From assembly GCA_951640165.1 (NCBI GenBank), contig OX621234.1:27160549-27224548 (forward strand): DNA of 64,000 nt, read 5' to 3'. The translations under genes and the position numbers were made by a program. This document shows, piece by piece, positions 11,926 to 23,736 of the stretch; the stretch's first letter is position 1, and every line of letters begins with the position of its first letter. The notes beneath the pieces are model-generated. The model did not search any database and was not told the DNA's origin. It saw nothing but the letters and a program-made list of their open reading frames with translations. The stretch comes from Pseudoips prasinana. Its lineage: Eukaryota; Arthropoda; Insecta; Lepidoptera; Nolidae.

Positions 11926-12840
11926 TTATGAATCGTCTCGCGCGTAGGTTTGACTACTTCCAGTCTCCCGAACAAGCTGGTTTCCGAAAAGGCTGTGGCT
12001 TCATAGGCCACATTTATGCGCTGCGGCAAGGTATACAGAAGATCGAGGAGTATAACCAGCCACTATGTTTGGCGTTTGTTTTGTTTGTTACTATGAGAAC
12101 GCCATTGATTCGACAGAAACCTGGGCCGTGCTGCGGTCTTTTCAGATGTGCCAAATCGATAATCGATATGTCGAAGACAGTGTGTGTAGTAGTGTTTGTA
12201 GAAGAACGCCACCATGTCAGTCCGACTTCAAGATCAGAACTAGAAACTTATCCAATTGCAGCGAGATGTGAGACGGGGAGATGTCAATTCTCCGAAAATG
12301 TTGACAGCTGTATTGGAAGATGTCTTCAATCTTCTGGACTGGAAAAGTTTTGGCAACAATATCAATGGCGACTACATCAGTCACCTTCACTTTGTCGATA
12401 ACATAGTAGTCGTGGATGAGACCATTGAAGACGTCACAACAATGCTCAATGACCTCAGTAGAGTCTCTCAACAAGTGGGTCTGATAATAAACATGGATCA
12501 GACAAAAATCAAGTCTACTCGTTGCACTCACTGAGGTGAAGGTTTAGGACTGTACGCAAAGTTGTAGACAATTATATTTACCTAAGACAGAGTCCAACTA
12601 GATAAATCCAACTTCGAGCAATAGATCAATCGTAGAATCCAACTCGGCTTGGCAGGGTTCTGGAAGCTACGTAATATTTTCTCGTCCCAAATACCACAGG
12701 GTCTGAGTCGAAAATCTTCGTCCAGTGTGTGTTGCCAGTAATGCCTTATAGAACAGACACGTGGTCGCTTACTGTAGGCCTCATAAGAAAAATCAAACTG
12801 GGCATACTATTAGAAATGTCGTACATATAATATTTTATGT
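11926..12840 (+). pseudogene. Degenerate RTE-clade LINE reverse transcriptase
   Basis: Shifting frames preserve reverse transcriptase blocks: SPEQAGFRKGCG (about 11,965), the RDVRRGDVNSPKMLTAVLED block (about 12,259), ISHLHFVDNIVV (about 12,376) and VSQQVGLIINMDQTKIKS (about 12,465). Further on come VDNYIYL- and NRRIQLG-like pieces and a VLPVMPY-like piece (12,560-12,800). These match the RTE group. The catalytic box that normally reads FADD is FVDN here, and the frame is broken at least twice, so the copy cannot be active. Confidence 0.85.
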
Positions 12841-12849
12841 ATAGGCCCT

Positions 12850-13980
12850 TTGATCTCGTATACTTTTATGCATATCTGTCATCCTGGTACCCAGAAGCCA
12901 CTATTGACCTTACATGAGAATGCCTAATCTACATTACAAACATTATTATCATAATCATTAATTATTTATGATGGTGGAGTTTCCATCAGGATATGTTCTA
13001 GTATTGAAATTGTGTTTTAATTAATACGTATATAGAGATTGTTTTTGCCATGAATCATAAATACCTATTTGGAATGTTGTCACGATTATAAATAGAAAAA
13101 ATGACCAAGTGCGTAAATATACATTACGTATACAATAGATACGAACGAGGCTTTCATTGCTTCACCAGATAATAGAGCCTCGTAGCACTAGATCCATCTA
13201 ACATATGAGCCTACGAATTAGTTAACCCGCGCCAGAGGGCATGAGAGCACCCTTTTTTAAACCTGGACTTAAAGGGCTCACTTAAGAATATGATGATATG
13301 ATTTCATGGACTTTTTGTGCAGCTATTCAACTCCTTTTATAGGTGAAGACTTTTGCTGTTTTTTTGGTTCAGGTTTGGAGGTAAAATATCAGTTTTACTT
13401 TATTTATAGAGGAAAATATTTTTAAGTGATCATTAAGGCCACTATAGATACATATTCTTGATAAATTCTTTACATAAAGATGTTTCAAATTCTATATTTC
13501 TCACTCGACCCTGAAATTGAAACCCTTTTCTAGCCCTGATAATAAATAAAAACAAATACAATAATGATAAGTATTTGATACATACATATAATATTTACTT
13601 AAATAGAAACAGATAAATATTCCATCAGACTCGGTTCTGTTATAACCATCTAAGACAATAAAATAGTAAGCCAAGGGCCTAATAGAATCTGCTGCCAGGT
13701 CTAATAATCGGTGGCCGTTTGCCTATAAAGTTTCGATATATAGCAGACGTTCACATAAATCTGGTAGGTACCTAGCGTAGCATGAGGTTAGAATAGAAGC
13801 GATACCGATGGAAATTTGAAAGAAATAGTAATTGTATTTTTCACAGCAATCCCGATATGATTAGGTATCTTTGTGAGATAAGAAGCCTTAATTTGACAAT
13901 CCTATAGTCATCGTTTTGAAATAAAGTCCTTGTTAATACATACATACATACATAATATACCTTATGACTGCCTTATGTTA
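12850..13980. other. No recognised feature
   Basis: AT-rich DNA with a short (CATA)n run at about 13,939. No exon or repeat family is recognised. Confidence 0.55.
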
Positions 13981-13989
13981 AACCGTTGA

Positions 13990-14180
13990 TGAGTTCCATA
14001 TCTCGGGAGGGTGCAAATCTCGCGACGGACCAAAAAGTAATTTTCGGTTTTGAAAATTTCCCAGTATTAGCCCGAAGTCTGGAAGTTGGTGGTGTCATAT
14101 CGCCGAACCTCTTGGAGTACGTAGAGCTGTCCGGTCGTGCACCTGAACTCTTTCCGGTCGTGTCGCTAGTCGTCCCATAG
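13990..14180 (+). repeat. Dispersed repeat (family E), copy 1
   Basis: It shares agcccgaagtctggaagttgg with 17,345-17,370 and ctctttccggtcgtgtcgcta with 40,510-40,530. The three copies overlap in tiles to define one family. A 64-codon open frame across it is incidental. Confidence 0.65.
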
Positions 14181-14336
14181 GATCATGAAGTTAATGGAAT
14201 ATAAATTACCACAGTGTTTGCTTATACACATGTGCATTATATGTGTTGATTTGATCAGGAGGATATTCTTAATAGACTTTATTTTAGGTTATCTTTATCA
14301 TATGAATATATTAAATTTTCTTTATTTAATAAAGAT

Positions 14337-14500
14337 AACGAATAATCCCCTGGTGTGGGCTAGGGGATTGATAGATAACTGTCTCGCTGGGTACTTTTCA
14401 AACATAATTGACAGACACAAAGTACAAAAACTACTTATTGATTGCACAATTAGTTGTCCTGTGCGGGAATCGAACCCGGTACACGGAGTGGTAAGATGAC
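14337..14500 (-). repeat. SINE family A, copy 3 (best B box)
   Basis: On the minus strand this ends in a textbook tRNA B box, GGTTCGATTCC (complement at 14466-14476), inside gtaccgggttcgattcccgc. It aligns with copies 1 and 2 through gggtactttncaaacat and acaattagttgtcc. Confidence 0.8.
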
Positions 14501-14542
14501 TATCTTATTTCGAATGCTTTTATTAGATCGCTAAATTGTAAA

Positions 14543-14543
14543 T

Positions 14544-14570
<27 letters not shown>
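14543..14570. repeat. (CA)n microsatellite
   Basis: About 14 uninterrupted CA units, followed by TATATATA. Confidence 0.95.
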
Positions 14571-14578
<8 letters not shown>

Positions 14579-14579
14579 A

Positions 14580-15900
14580 TCCAGTAGAAATGTCGATGAG
14601 TGAGTATTCAGATGTAATTAGAACAAGTACTAACTGCGTTCAATTTGGTAAAATACATCCTTAAACCTTTTAACACCAACAGATTTTGCTCACCTTTACA
14701 TGATCGTGGTTGTCACATGGTAAATATATTTAAAGAAAACAACTACGATAGAAATAATAAGACGTCACTGAATCTGTAACGGTTATGTTATGGCATTGGA
14801 TATATAGAACCAGTGTCCAAACTTAGCCAGACCAAAGGCTTAGGCTTTAGCCTCAGAATAAAAAGTACTTACGTTGCTTTAGCTTAGCTTGTCAAAAAGA
14901 TGCCACCTGTCATTCAATTCCGCAGACGCTCTTTGTTCCGAAGAGGATCAATTTCCTGCTACAACAGCAACAATATTCGATTGGCTTCCATGAGCACATG
15001 TGACGTCATAAAAGATCTGGCATCGATTTTGTACGATTTTATAATTTTTATCTTCATCTATTTGATCGCCGACCACGATCACGATCATCGGCGATAGCCC
15101 CCTGGTCTTACTTAGAATAGGTGCGCTATTATTAAAATGTGGATTTTAAATAACGTACTCACATCTCTCGTATATTAAGTAATCTAAGGCCCGTCGCATA
15201 CTAGTGTTTATATCGAGCGTGTCCTTCAGCGTCCAGGGATGCGAACGCTGCATCTTCATTGGAAATATCTAGAGTGTGCATTCGACCACCCCTTGCACGC
15301 CGCAATCAGAGCGTCACTGCGTATAATTTAATTAAATTCCCGGTATGTTTCGATATCAGATGGTAGCAGATCACTTAATTCCCGTATCTTGACACGATAG
15401 GTAAGACGTAGAGTGGGGGATAAAGCGATATTATTTTACACATACTGGGTATCGGTTTAGTAAACCAAAGTTCGTATACCAAAAATATTACCAATACTTT
15501 AGCCGCAGATTTCTTTTATTTATAAAAATTTTAACATAGGTATGGTGTATTTGACATTACGTTTTTTGCACGCATTAGGTCATTCACATGAAAACCAATT
15601 GATTACATTCATGCGTAAAATGGCGGACAAAAATTACATTCCGAATGCAATGTGCGGCTCGTTACTCAAAAATAATTCAATATTCTATTGTATTTCTAAT
15701 TTTATTTAGACTTTATAACCATAAACCGTAACACCGCGGGGCACAGCTAGTATAATATAAAATTGAGTAATTGCAATTTTTATTTAGCGTATCATGCATG
15801 ATTGAATGAAGGGTGTATGTAAGTTTTGATTTAATGTTTAAATGTAATTAATTAAACGTGAAGTTGGTAGGCGGCGAAACCAGACAACTTATGTAGTACA
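14580..15900. other. Gene-free stretch, one small open frame, one repeat end
   Basis: A 65-codon frame at 14900-15097 (plus) encodes a basic N-terminus, a hydrophobic stretch and a His/Asp-rich end (ADHDHDHRR). It is not recognised and unsupported. At about 15,735-15,755, ccgcggggcacagctagta resembles one end of a common lepidopteran element; a related end lies at 29,437-29,458 (ttgtcgggtcagctagta). Confidence 0.4.
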
Positions 15901-15904
15901 TATC

Positions 15905-16055
15905 ATATTTTTCTTGTATAAATACATACCTACATAGATAATTACACCCAGACTTACGACAAACAGACATATTCACGCACACAAATGTCTGTCCTTGTGG
16001 GAATAGAACCCACAACCTGGGGCGTAACAGACAATTATCTGCCAACCACGCCAAC
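15905..16055 (-). repeat. tRNA-derived SINE (family B)
   Basis: The minus strand carries ggttggcgtggttggcaga followed by a B box (complement of gggaatagaacccac) and ggacagacatttgtgtgcg. The same blocks are found at 14-112. Pol III-type head, no coding capacity. Confidence 0.7.
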
Positions 16056-16059
16056 CGAT

Positions 16060-17335
16060 ATGACTCTACTATAAACTAAACAATGAACTGCATAACATTA
16101 ACTTAATTGGTATATACGGTACATGCATAAATGATACCGGGTATATATGGTAATAGTACAATCTAAATTTAAGCACCGCTGTCTACTGTGATCGATCCGG
16201 AGGGCATGCGATGCTTAACCGTGTCCTAAATAACTGCATTGCAACTGCACACTTTGAATCGCGTGACAATTAGTGCTGGAATCTGTCTGTCAAAGTAAGT
16301 GCTCTGTGAGCAAGTTGATTACGAAGTTACACCAGACGCCAATCAGAGTGAAGAACAATTTCGATTTTGCAAGAGCTTCCCGTAGCGCAATAAATATCTC
16401 TTGATTTTAAGACCTACAGTAATCAAATGAAATAAGTGGTCGTTACTATCTATTTTAACAGGACGCATTGTTACTTATTAGTTTCCGTGCTAGACGGTAA
16501 AAGGGTTCCGCCTTCCATTATATTTACGTATATTTAAATTTAATAAAAACTATGTAACGTCGAAATATAAAATTTAATAGTGTGCAATATTGTAGACTAT
16601 ATTTTAATTAAACTCTTAATATATAAAATTAAACCAGTCTCCTAACACAGATATTATTGGTTATTTACCTCTGGCATTTAAGTGGGCCTAGACACTACAT
16701 ACCTGTAATAAGTACTATAGGCTTGATAAGGACTCACTCATGACCGATGCTTGATAAAGCAAGTAGTTACTACTCTCTCAAACAACTTCGAAGCTTCTTC
16801 GAGTAGGTAAATGGGGTGGTAGGCAGATGATAAATCAGAATCTGTCGGTTTCGTTTAACGGTACTAGCTTCCTTTTAGTCTGACGGAAAAATGTTTAATC
16901 GCAACATTGAACTTGACCGAGAGCTTTTAAGTATCCTGTAACTTTTAAAATACTAAACTCTCTTTACACGCTAATATCCATAACTCATAATACGCCCCTT
17001 TTTATGATGACAAGCAGCACATATAAGTACCTATTTAAAAATCTAGTTGCTAGTCGGTCATATAGCAGTCGACTTTTAATGTGATAGCGAGCCAAAAGAA
17101 CTAGTCAACACCAAAATCGGAGGGAAAAAAAGAAAAAGAGGAAGAGATAGAGAGTATTTTTATACATGCTGTCTCTTGCATTTTTACTATAAACATAATT
17201 CTTTTATGCCGTTTTGGCCGTTTTCCTGCCTAGTTTAACGGTAGAGTGTTCAACCGCACATACTGAGGTTTTCGTTTCTTAGATAAATCACGAGTGATTG
17301 TATTATAGAAAAATGTTCTAAGGTTTTTCTCATAA
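16060..17335. other. No recognised feature
   Basis: No conserved exon or recognised repeat. A purine-rich patch (gggaaaaaaagaaaaagagg) lies near 17,123. Confidence 0.5.
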
Positions 17336-17339
17336 GATA

Positions 17340-17565
17340 ATAGGAGCAGCCCAGGGTCTGGAAGTTGGCGGTGAGGGGTAATAAACTCGTACGTTGGAAA
17401 GCACAAAAGCTCACGATTCGGCGAATGATATCATACCAATTAGGTCGAATAGCCGTCCCAACGGATTCTGGGAGTAAGGCAAATGTCTCACAATTATGTG
17501 TTACACACACTCTCCTGCACTATAATAAGTCCTGCGTAGTTGACCTGTCTTCATTGAGATGGGAA
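17340..17565 (+). repeat. Dispersed repeat (family E), copy 2
   Basis: It matches copy 1 at its left end (gtctggaagttggcggt). At its right end it matches copy 3 at 40,550-40,600 (gcactataataagtcctgcgtagttgacctg against gcattataatatgtcctgcgcaaatagctaat). Open frames here are incidental. Confidence 0.65.
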
Positions 17566-17604
17566 GAACACGGTGAAGCGCCCTTTTTTATTTTTTCCGT
17601 ATTC

Positions 17605-17750
17605 TATGATATCATCATCATATCAGCTGAAAGAAGCCCACTGCTGGACAAGGTCTCCCCGAAGGATTTCCACAATGGCCGCTGCCCGCATCCAGCTGCT
17701 TCCCGCGACCCTTGCAAGATCATCGGCCCAACTTGTAGAGCCACGGTGCG
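17605..17750 (-). mobile_element. RTE LINE 3' end fragment
   Basis: The plus strand starts atcatcatcatatcagctg and continues cccactgctggacaaggtc. This is the same 3' end seen at 31,235-31,590, read on the minus strand, with a (TGATGA)n-type tail. Only the last about 45 codons' worth remains. Confidence 0.8.
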
Positions 17751-17754
17751 TTTA

Positions 17755-20700
17755 TAATACTCATTAAATATCGTATCTTGTTGTGTTTGTATTTTATAGA
17801 ATTTTATGTGTCAAAATGATATATTTCCAGCCAACAAATATATATCAAGATATATATCAACAAATATATATCAACATATTTGTTTGTTGGAATGTAATGG
17901 TATTGAGCATTCCGGTAGTTTGGAGACTACGTTATGCGCCTAGGTGCGTGATTCCCTCCGACACCAGCGTTAATTAAACGCGTCTGTTTGTTGAGATCTG
18001 AATGGAGTGTTCGGCTAATTATTAAAACAACATTACAGAGGTAGGTACTATAATGTTTAATATATATCTCCATTTTTTTCACACAGCTCTACATCTACAA
18101 TGTTGTTTAACTTACAATAGTAGCAATCAGATCACGTACGTATGTATATATTGATGTATAAATTACTCTCTTGTTCCCACATCGGTATCAATTGATTTTG
18201 TTGTGATGCAAATTGGCGTACTGATATCAGTATGACTGCCTGGTTTGGGAATCAGTGTTACACTGTATCCCAAACAGACCTTACAACTGTTACACTTAAT
18301 ATAGTCGGTATTTAGACATCAAAGGTTACAATAATTCTCATTAGGCTGAAAATTGGTAGGATCGTTCATTACACTATTATAAAGGAAATGTGAAAAGTCT
18401 TCATCGATCCGGCACGTGCATAAAAATTTACTTGGGGTCAAAGGTCACAAACACGGGTTTTCCCGATTCAGCAAAATGGAAAGGTTTATCACAAAATTAG
18501 CTACAAAATTGTAGATTAGATAGTTATATATAAGAGTCTCTATACTTTTTTTCCTTACAGCCACCGCTTTTTAGTCAACGATTCAAAAAGTTGTACTTGT
18601 TATAATATGCACACGTTTCCACACCACCTTTGAGGTACTTAGCGCGTTTTTTTTTGTCGTTGCCCCGGTAGGCCTATTCCACTGATCTGTTGTGATTCTG
18701 TTTAATTTAGAGCTATTAAATGACTATAGATATTGGCAAGGGTTGAAAATGATAAAAGGGGTGTTAATAAAAAAAAATAGCAATAATTATCCATTAGAAT
18801 CAGAGTCTAAGTTATCAGAAACTTCTGCTTCCTCTTCTCCTTGTTCTTCGTCTTGTTCTCCTTCTTGTTTGCCTTCTTTATTCTGGGTGCAAGTATATTG
18901 CCCCAATAACGACTTTTTTTTTTAATTTACGCCCCTGTTTTTTTGTCTAATTTGACCGGACTAATTGTCTCTACAATGATTCGGAGATTCAAAATACAAT
19001 CAATGAATCGCTATTTGCTAACTTATATAGCCAAATATTCGTTGATATGATGAACAACTGATATTTAATATATGTATGTATCTACGTAATGTGATAGATT
19101 TAAAAACAACAATGGCGTTGGTTGGCAAGTTTGAAGGTTTGATAAAGTTGAAATCATTTCTGCGTCTTAAGGATGATTCTAAACCACTGCGAAAAAGCTG
19201 TTGTCAGTAATTCAAATAGAGTTAACTTTACTCCAAAATGATTTAATAGGTATATACTACGCTACTATAATGGACTTTCAATATCAACAAGAAAACTACA
19301 CAAAAATTATATCAACTTCCAATACAAGAATAAAAATCTACTGATGTATACAATATGGGAAGCCAACAAATATACCTACTCGTCATTCGTATTTTACTTA
19401 CAAGATTTCTTTAGTTTGTTGAATATCATGGGTATATAACGCTGTTTAATGTTCCATTTTGCATAGTTAGTATAAATAAATACGACAATTGATATTATAC
19501 TTGCACTATTACAATGAGTCTATAATACGATATATCTCTTAATCTAGTACATTTCAACAATACTTACTGTGAAATGAAATACCTACTTATAAACTAAATC
19601 CGAGCTAAGCTTATTTCATACTGATTTAAACTTAAGTCATTATCGTCGTCGTCGTTATAGTAAGATATATAGAAGAATTATAGAAGATGCAGTAGGAAGA
19701 AATTTTTATTAGATCCGAATCCTTTCTAATAATATTTACGGACATAGGGATTTTAAAGCCACAGCGCTGCTAAATATCGTCGTTAATACAAACAAGGCGT
19801 CGATTAGCTTTAAGTGTTGGTACTTAAGTAATTTATGAAAGATCAAACATAAATCAGTCCAAAGGCAACATTGAAAATACCTCCCGACTCTCTCCGGCAT
19901 TCAACCAATCCTCAGTCTTGCAGTCATTGAATGCTGTGTTTTCTGTGCATTCATTGGTAGGACACTGTAGAAAGATATGTATCCGTCGCAATCTCTTAAT
20001 TAAAACTCAATACTTCTTTGTTGTTTTACCCGTCAATTTAAAACATGAGAACTCAATAGTTGTGTACTAGACAATTATTGAGCCCTCGTGTATTTAAGTG
20101 ACGGTTACTTACAGATCTTTCTTAAAAATATGAAATGTGCATAAGTGTCGTAACAAAAAATCATAATAAATCCAACATAATATATTTTTAAGTACTAAGA
20201 CATAAAAACACAAATTCAATAACTTTAGTTCACAATTTTATTTTAAATTAAAAGACTTAAGAGAGATTATATTCGGATTGAATCTATAGACAACTCACTT
20301 TCTCTAACTCTTAACTGAGTTTCAACTATTAATAAGAAATCGGTATCGGTAGGTATTAAATTATAAAACGCTAATAAATCCATAGCTTTATAATGTACGT
20401 ATACACCATATATTTTCGTCCTATATTGCATTGTTTCAATTATAATTAAATCAATTTCCAGTTTTATATACACATCGTTGTAATAATTTGGCACGTTTAT
20501 GGTTTATACGAAGCCTGAGAACTTACATAATGGAATGGTCTCATTTGCACGTGCCCTCGGTCGAACAGGTCTGACTCGTTCGAATGGGCCACGGTTTCAT
20601 CCATCATCGTTCCAGTTATGAGCAGAACCTTGACCCAATTTTAATATTGTTCACATTTAAAACTAATAGCTTCCTTTAATCGGATAAATAGGAAATACGT

Positions 20701-22079
20701 TTTCGCTTAATTTTGGCATTAATTTAATGAGACCAAAGTCAAGTTTGCTAGATAACGATTAAATTACAGATTTTTCCACTAGTTTATTACCTTTTTATAT
20801 TAAACAATTAGAATAAATGCTCGCCTTAAAAATGTCGATATAAATAATATTTAACTTATAATAAATTAATTTGCAATTTTCATAGAACTGGCACTTATGT
20901 GCGTGTATTTCTTTCTTTTTTGATCCAATTACAGGTTCCGTAAGAGATAGTGGGTGGAACTTTTTAATTTCATAATACTCATCGGAATGACCGTATATAT
21001 ATATCTTGTGTTTTTGAAAATTGTTTGTTAATGTTTGACAGATAACAATACTTAATTGAATTTCCAAGGAATATCGATAAAATTTGAAATTACCTAACTT
21101 CTGATATATTCTGACAGTGAAATAATCGAAAATATGGTCTTTCTTTATTATAAACAAGATTTATCAGCATTATCACATGGTGATAACGCTGAACCTATAT
21201 ATTTAGAAAGACTTATATATAAGAACTTATAAATAAATAAGCTGCTTGAAATGGATGAATACTTGACTATTTACCTAAAAAATTAAATACCTAAATATTA
21301 TACATTTAGACGTCCTTACAGTTAACAAAAAATTACATTCAGTGACATTTTCAATACAATTGTTTTTAAATAAAACACACTCTGTTATAAAGCCTTTTAC
21401 TGATTTATACAGTCTCTCGCTTTATGCGTAAAATAAATAAGAAAGTGACACAATATGGGTATTTATTCTGTCACCAGGGCGCATTATATTTATTTTTATT
21501 AGCTGTACCTCTACCACGATGAAACTTTTATTATTGACATTTTAAGTTCATTGTAGTTTCCGCTAGGGGCACTGCTAGTTAATGTACTGGAAAAAACTGC
21601 CAGTATCATCGAGGAAGTAGACTATATGAACTTGTCGTAGTCATTCGTGTCATCAGTCATTTAAGCACGTGTAATGGCGGCATCATATGAGAAAAGTACT
21701 TTGGAGTGCCTAGTTTAAATAATCTACTGCTGAAAAGTTAATGAAACCTTAAGAACTTGGTTTGGCTTGAGGCAAACGATCGAAACAAAGTGTAGCTGTT
21801 CGAACACACGCCTCGTGTTTCACTTGGCTGGCTCTTATTACTTCACATTAACTTTCAACTTCATTTATATGGCTTCTTACAACTCCTCCATTTACACGCA
21901 CGTCAAAAACTTATTTGAACAGCAGTTCGGTAATGGCTTAAACTAAAAGGACTGTTAAATTTAGCACCCTTATAAAAAAGAGTCGCTTCTTAATTTCGTC
22001 CTTCATTTCGTACACTTGTTCTCAATTCTTTTATATTGATGAATTCACAGATACAATCTATCTAATTACACGATACTGT
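17755..22079. other. Long gene-free AT-rich stretch
   Basis: No exon with splice signals is recognised. The 120-codon minus-strand frame at 20,795-21,157 is AT-rich and matches no family I know. The exception is an acidic-tail frame at 18,787-18,930, listed separately. Confidence 0.5.
18787..18930 (-). pseudogene. Fragment of an unidentified protein with acidic C-terminus
   Basis: A minus-strand frame ends at the stop 18787-18789. Its last about 45 codons read LLGQYTCTQNKEG, then a run dominated by Glu, Gln and Asp ending VSDNLDSDSNG. Acidic tails of this sort occur at the end of some DNA-transposon transposases, but I cannot name a family. It is bounded upstream by an A-rich run (about 18,910-18,925). 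No start codon or splice partner is evident. Confidence 0.3.
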
Positions 22080-22740
22080 AAAGGATCCGATGAGACAAAG
22101 TTCGTATGTTAAAGATAATTATGTTTATTTGGTGACAAATTCTTTCAGTATAGTCCATATTGTTCCAATTGGTTGCCATAAATGTGTTATCAACTTAATC
22201 GTAGGTATACGCATGAAGAATATCGTAAGCTCTGGGCTGAATTTCACATTCTACCGTTGGTTACTCGTCGTGAAATAGCTGATGTTATATTTTTTTTTCA
22301 AATTGTTAAGAGGATCCATCGATTGTCCTGAACTTCTGTCAAAAATCCCATTAAATGTACCAAGAGCAGGAGCAATACAAACGAATCCCATTCATCTTCC
22401 TTTAGTACCAACAAATTACAGACAGAATGCATATTTGTGGCGAGCGAGCAGTAGCCTATATACATATTACAGAGAGCATAAATTTGATATATTCAATGAT
22501 TCTTCAGTACGACGGTTACTCAGTCAAGCCTTTTTTTTCAAAATATTCACACTAATTAGGACATATATTTATTTGTTATTTTTTTTTCTGTTTTAAGAAT
22601 GTTCACACTAGTTGATAACTAACGTAAGATATTATCTATTAGCGAAGACCTGTTATTGGCTTTTTGTTGCTTATTATATTGTTATCTTAGTTAATATTGT
22701 ATAGCTGTTGGTCTTCCAAGAATAAATAAATAAATAAAAT
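22080..22740 (+). mobile_element. LINE C-terminal fragment with 3' tail
   Basis: A broken reading frame keeps a reverse transcriptase C-terminal block: VTRREIADVIFF, KLLRGSIDCPELLSKI, VPRAGAI and VPTNYRQNAYLWRASSSLY (22,240-22,470). It is followed by about 230 bases of 3' UTR ending aagaataaataaataaataaa, a polyA-like (AATA)n tail at about 22,720-22,738. A frame disruption lies in the T-run at about 22,290. The KLL.G.IDCPELL motif is typical of CR1/Jockey-type LINEs. 5'-truncated and dead. Confidence 0.75.
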
Positions 22741-23067
22741 ATACTCTAAGGTAAACGTTATTCTGTTATCTATTTTTCTCGCCAAATGCAGTAACACTAC
22801 TCGGTCTTATTTCTGTTTACTATTTCCTCTGACGCTAACTTGCGACATTATAAATGCTTAACGTAATGGAAACCTATGTTAAAATATTATTAGTATTCTA
22901 GACCTTATGTAATTTCAATATGTTAAAATAACTATGGGAAAACGATATTATTCGGAGCTATAAGTAACTAAAGGCTATGTATGCTGTGGAAGGAATGTGA
23001 AAGGCCCGTCGATATTATATTTACTACATCTAGATTCGTCTTATTCCTTTAAACTGGATGCGAGATG

Positions 23068-23300
23068 ATGAAACTGTTACGAATGTTATTATTGTTGCCA
23101 ATGGACCAATATTATTATATTGAGTATAAATAAAAGTGTTATGGTCCTTGTCTTCATAATATTATTCTTTGTTTATACGCACAACTTTACAAGTTGACAC
23201 ACGATCATTATGTAATCAATTGCTGGTGATACAATTATTACTCGTGATAACATGGCAGAACCCCAGAATGTACAAGAAGAAATTAACATAGGGTAAATTA
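23068..23300 (+). mobile_element. Possible degraded LTR-retrotransposon 5' end
   Basis: A segment starting tgttacgaatgttatt contains gagtataaataaaagtg (TATA and polyA-like signal). It is followed by caattgctggtgatac, which is loosely like a primer-binding region, and a short ATG frame (about 23,253) that stops after 13 codons. The order suits a short LTR plus leader, but no second LTR or gag homology is visible. Confidence 0.25.
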
Positions 23301-23576
23301 TAATGTTTAGAAAGTTGTCATGTGAGAGATTTGATTATACAGATAAAAATATTAGTAGGTACGATTATGGAATCTACATGGTTTACTCGTACAATGGCAA
23401 AAGCGTGTCACAGTAAATCTATGACTATTTTTGCAGTGTTTTCAAAAAACTTCCAACCTTATTTTTAATTAAATTAAATCCTAAATGAAAATATTTAACA
23501 TTACATACACGATCCTATTTTCGAAACCTGACAATTCCCCTCCAAAAGAGGACAATTTCGGATCCCTATTAAATAG

Positions 23577-23582
23577 TTTATT
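23577..23582 (-). other. Candidate polyA signal of the pentraxin-like gene
   Basis: AATAAA on the minus strand, about 155 bases past the stop codon and the nearest one downstream. Confidence 0.5.
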
Positions 23583-23736
23583 TGTATGATCAACACTTTC
23601 AAATGGCAACTATCTGAGCTTTGTTTACCCTTGGGGGCGGGTTCATACAATTTAAGCCAGGTACTTTTTAAAATTAAAACTAAATTGAACTCAACAAATT
23701 TCTTATAGTAAATTGATAAAAGTGCTGTATGAATTT

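Noticed and set aside
20795..21157. 120-codon minus-strand open frame
   Set aside because: AT-rich composition, no recognisable motif, no splice or promoter context; within chance for a long AT-rich stretch.
23253..23300. 13-codon frame MAEPQNVQEEINIG as a gag start
   Set aside because: Too short to support a gag call; kept only as part of a low-confidence retroelement note.
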